Assembly: GCF_002266435.3 (NCBI RefSeq)
Contig: NZ_CP029426.2
Span: 1,456,001-1,520,000 of the forward strand
Direction of reading: 5' to 3'
DNA from: Bradyrhizobium amphicarpaeae
GTDB lineage: Bacteria > Pseudomonadota > Alphaproteobacteria > Rhizobiales > Xanthobacteraceae
Length of the DNA: 64,000 nt
Of the stretch, positions 63,908 to 64,000 are shown piece after piece (position 1 is the stretch's first letter; every line of letters starts with the position of its first letter). Both the position numbers and the translations under genes were made by a program. Below the pieces are notes generated by a model. It saw nothing but the letters and a program-made list of their open reading frames with translations, was not told the origin of the DNA and made no database searches.

Positions 63908-64000
63908 GCCGTCCAGGAACCATCACGCAATTCTCTGTGATGACGGTCACATCGCGCGCTTAGGTCTTCGACCTGATACGTCGTTCATCTCACCAGCCGA
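63908..64000. other. Window end, no gene seen
   Basis: The last 93 bp show no gene I can support. Confidence 0.4.

Overview
The window looks like chromosomal DNA of a Bradyrhizobium-type alphaproteobacterium. The base composition is GC-rich, ctrA sits beside flagellar genes, and there is a Che cluster. Several small genes resemble proteins common in Bradyrhizobium (a DUF6894-like gene, a short zinc-ribbon gene, a 67-residue membrane peptide). Families of palindromic intergenic repeats recur between genes. No rRNA, tRNA or CRISPR array was seen. The genus is an inference from gene content, not from a search.

Layout. 1-2764: end of a chemotaxis operon (cheW fragment, cheY, cheB, cheR). 2795-3916: a complete IS5-family element, inserted with a 9-bp target duplication into one arm of a palindromic repeat. 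4064-10909: a glutathionylspermidine-synthase-like gene (YjfC/YgiC type) on the minus strand, and far upstream of it the DUF350 (YjfL-like) and Ser/Gly-rich (YjfM-like) genes. Between them lies a 5-kb locus of secreted Cys/Pro-rich proteins: one large beta-propeller/CCP-repeat protein, one WLNPQPEPP-repeat protein, and three small paralogues sharing an AEIHxKNVPTVK tail. 11071-14112: ctrA, with a GANTC-rich intergenic region, divergent from fliI-fliJ. 14297-17119: ECF sigma factor, RskA-type anti-sigma factor and an AraC-type regulator. 17139-18325: a 1.2-kb stretch of palindromic repeats with no convincing gene. 19063-21204: flhA.

21484-25845 is a minus-strand copper-handling operon (His-rich protein, lipoprotein, TolC/CusC-like channel, multicopper oxidase, cupredoxin, CusF-like chaperone). 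25970-32445 holds an MFS transporter, a DUF4864 protein, a TetR regulator and a three-subunit molybdenum hydroxylase (2Fe-2S, FAD/4Fe-4S and Mo subunits). 32832-43214 is an amine/amino-acid catabolism region: two XRE-cupin regulators, an omega-amino-acid:pyruvate-type transaminase, a DadA-like dehydrogenase, a polar amino-acid ABC transporter linked to a PuuB-like oxidase, a gamma-glutamyltransferase and an enoyl-CoA hydratase. Further on are small DUF genes, a sugar dehydrogenase fused to cytochrome c with a lactonase-like partner, an acetylpolyamine amidohydrolase-like enzyme and a phosphopantetheinyl transferase.

49444-53230 carries surface-polysaccharide-type genes (DUF6492, Tat-exported GH10 xylanase, flippase). 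53423-55761 holds small zinc-ribbon and beta-flower-like genes and a Crp/Fnr regulator. 56144-63907 is a branched-chain-type ABC transporter (two binding proteins, two permeases, two ATPases) ending in a CaiB/BaiF CoA-transferase. The LivF-type ATPase has Arg in place of the Walker A Lys.

The best candidate for something undescribed is the secreted Cys/Pro-rich locus at 5432-10026, which appears to have separated the yjfL-yjfM pair from the yjfC-like gene.
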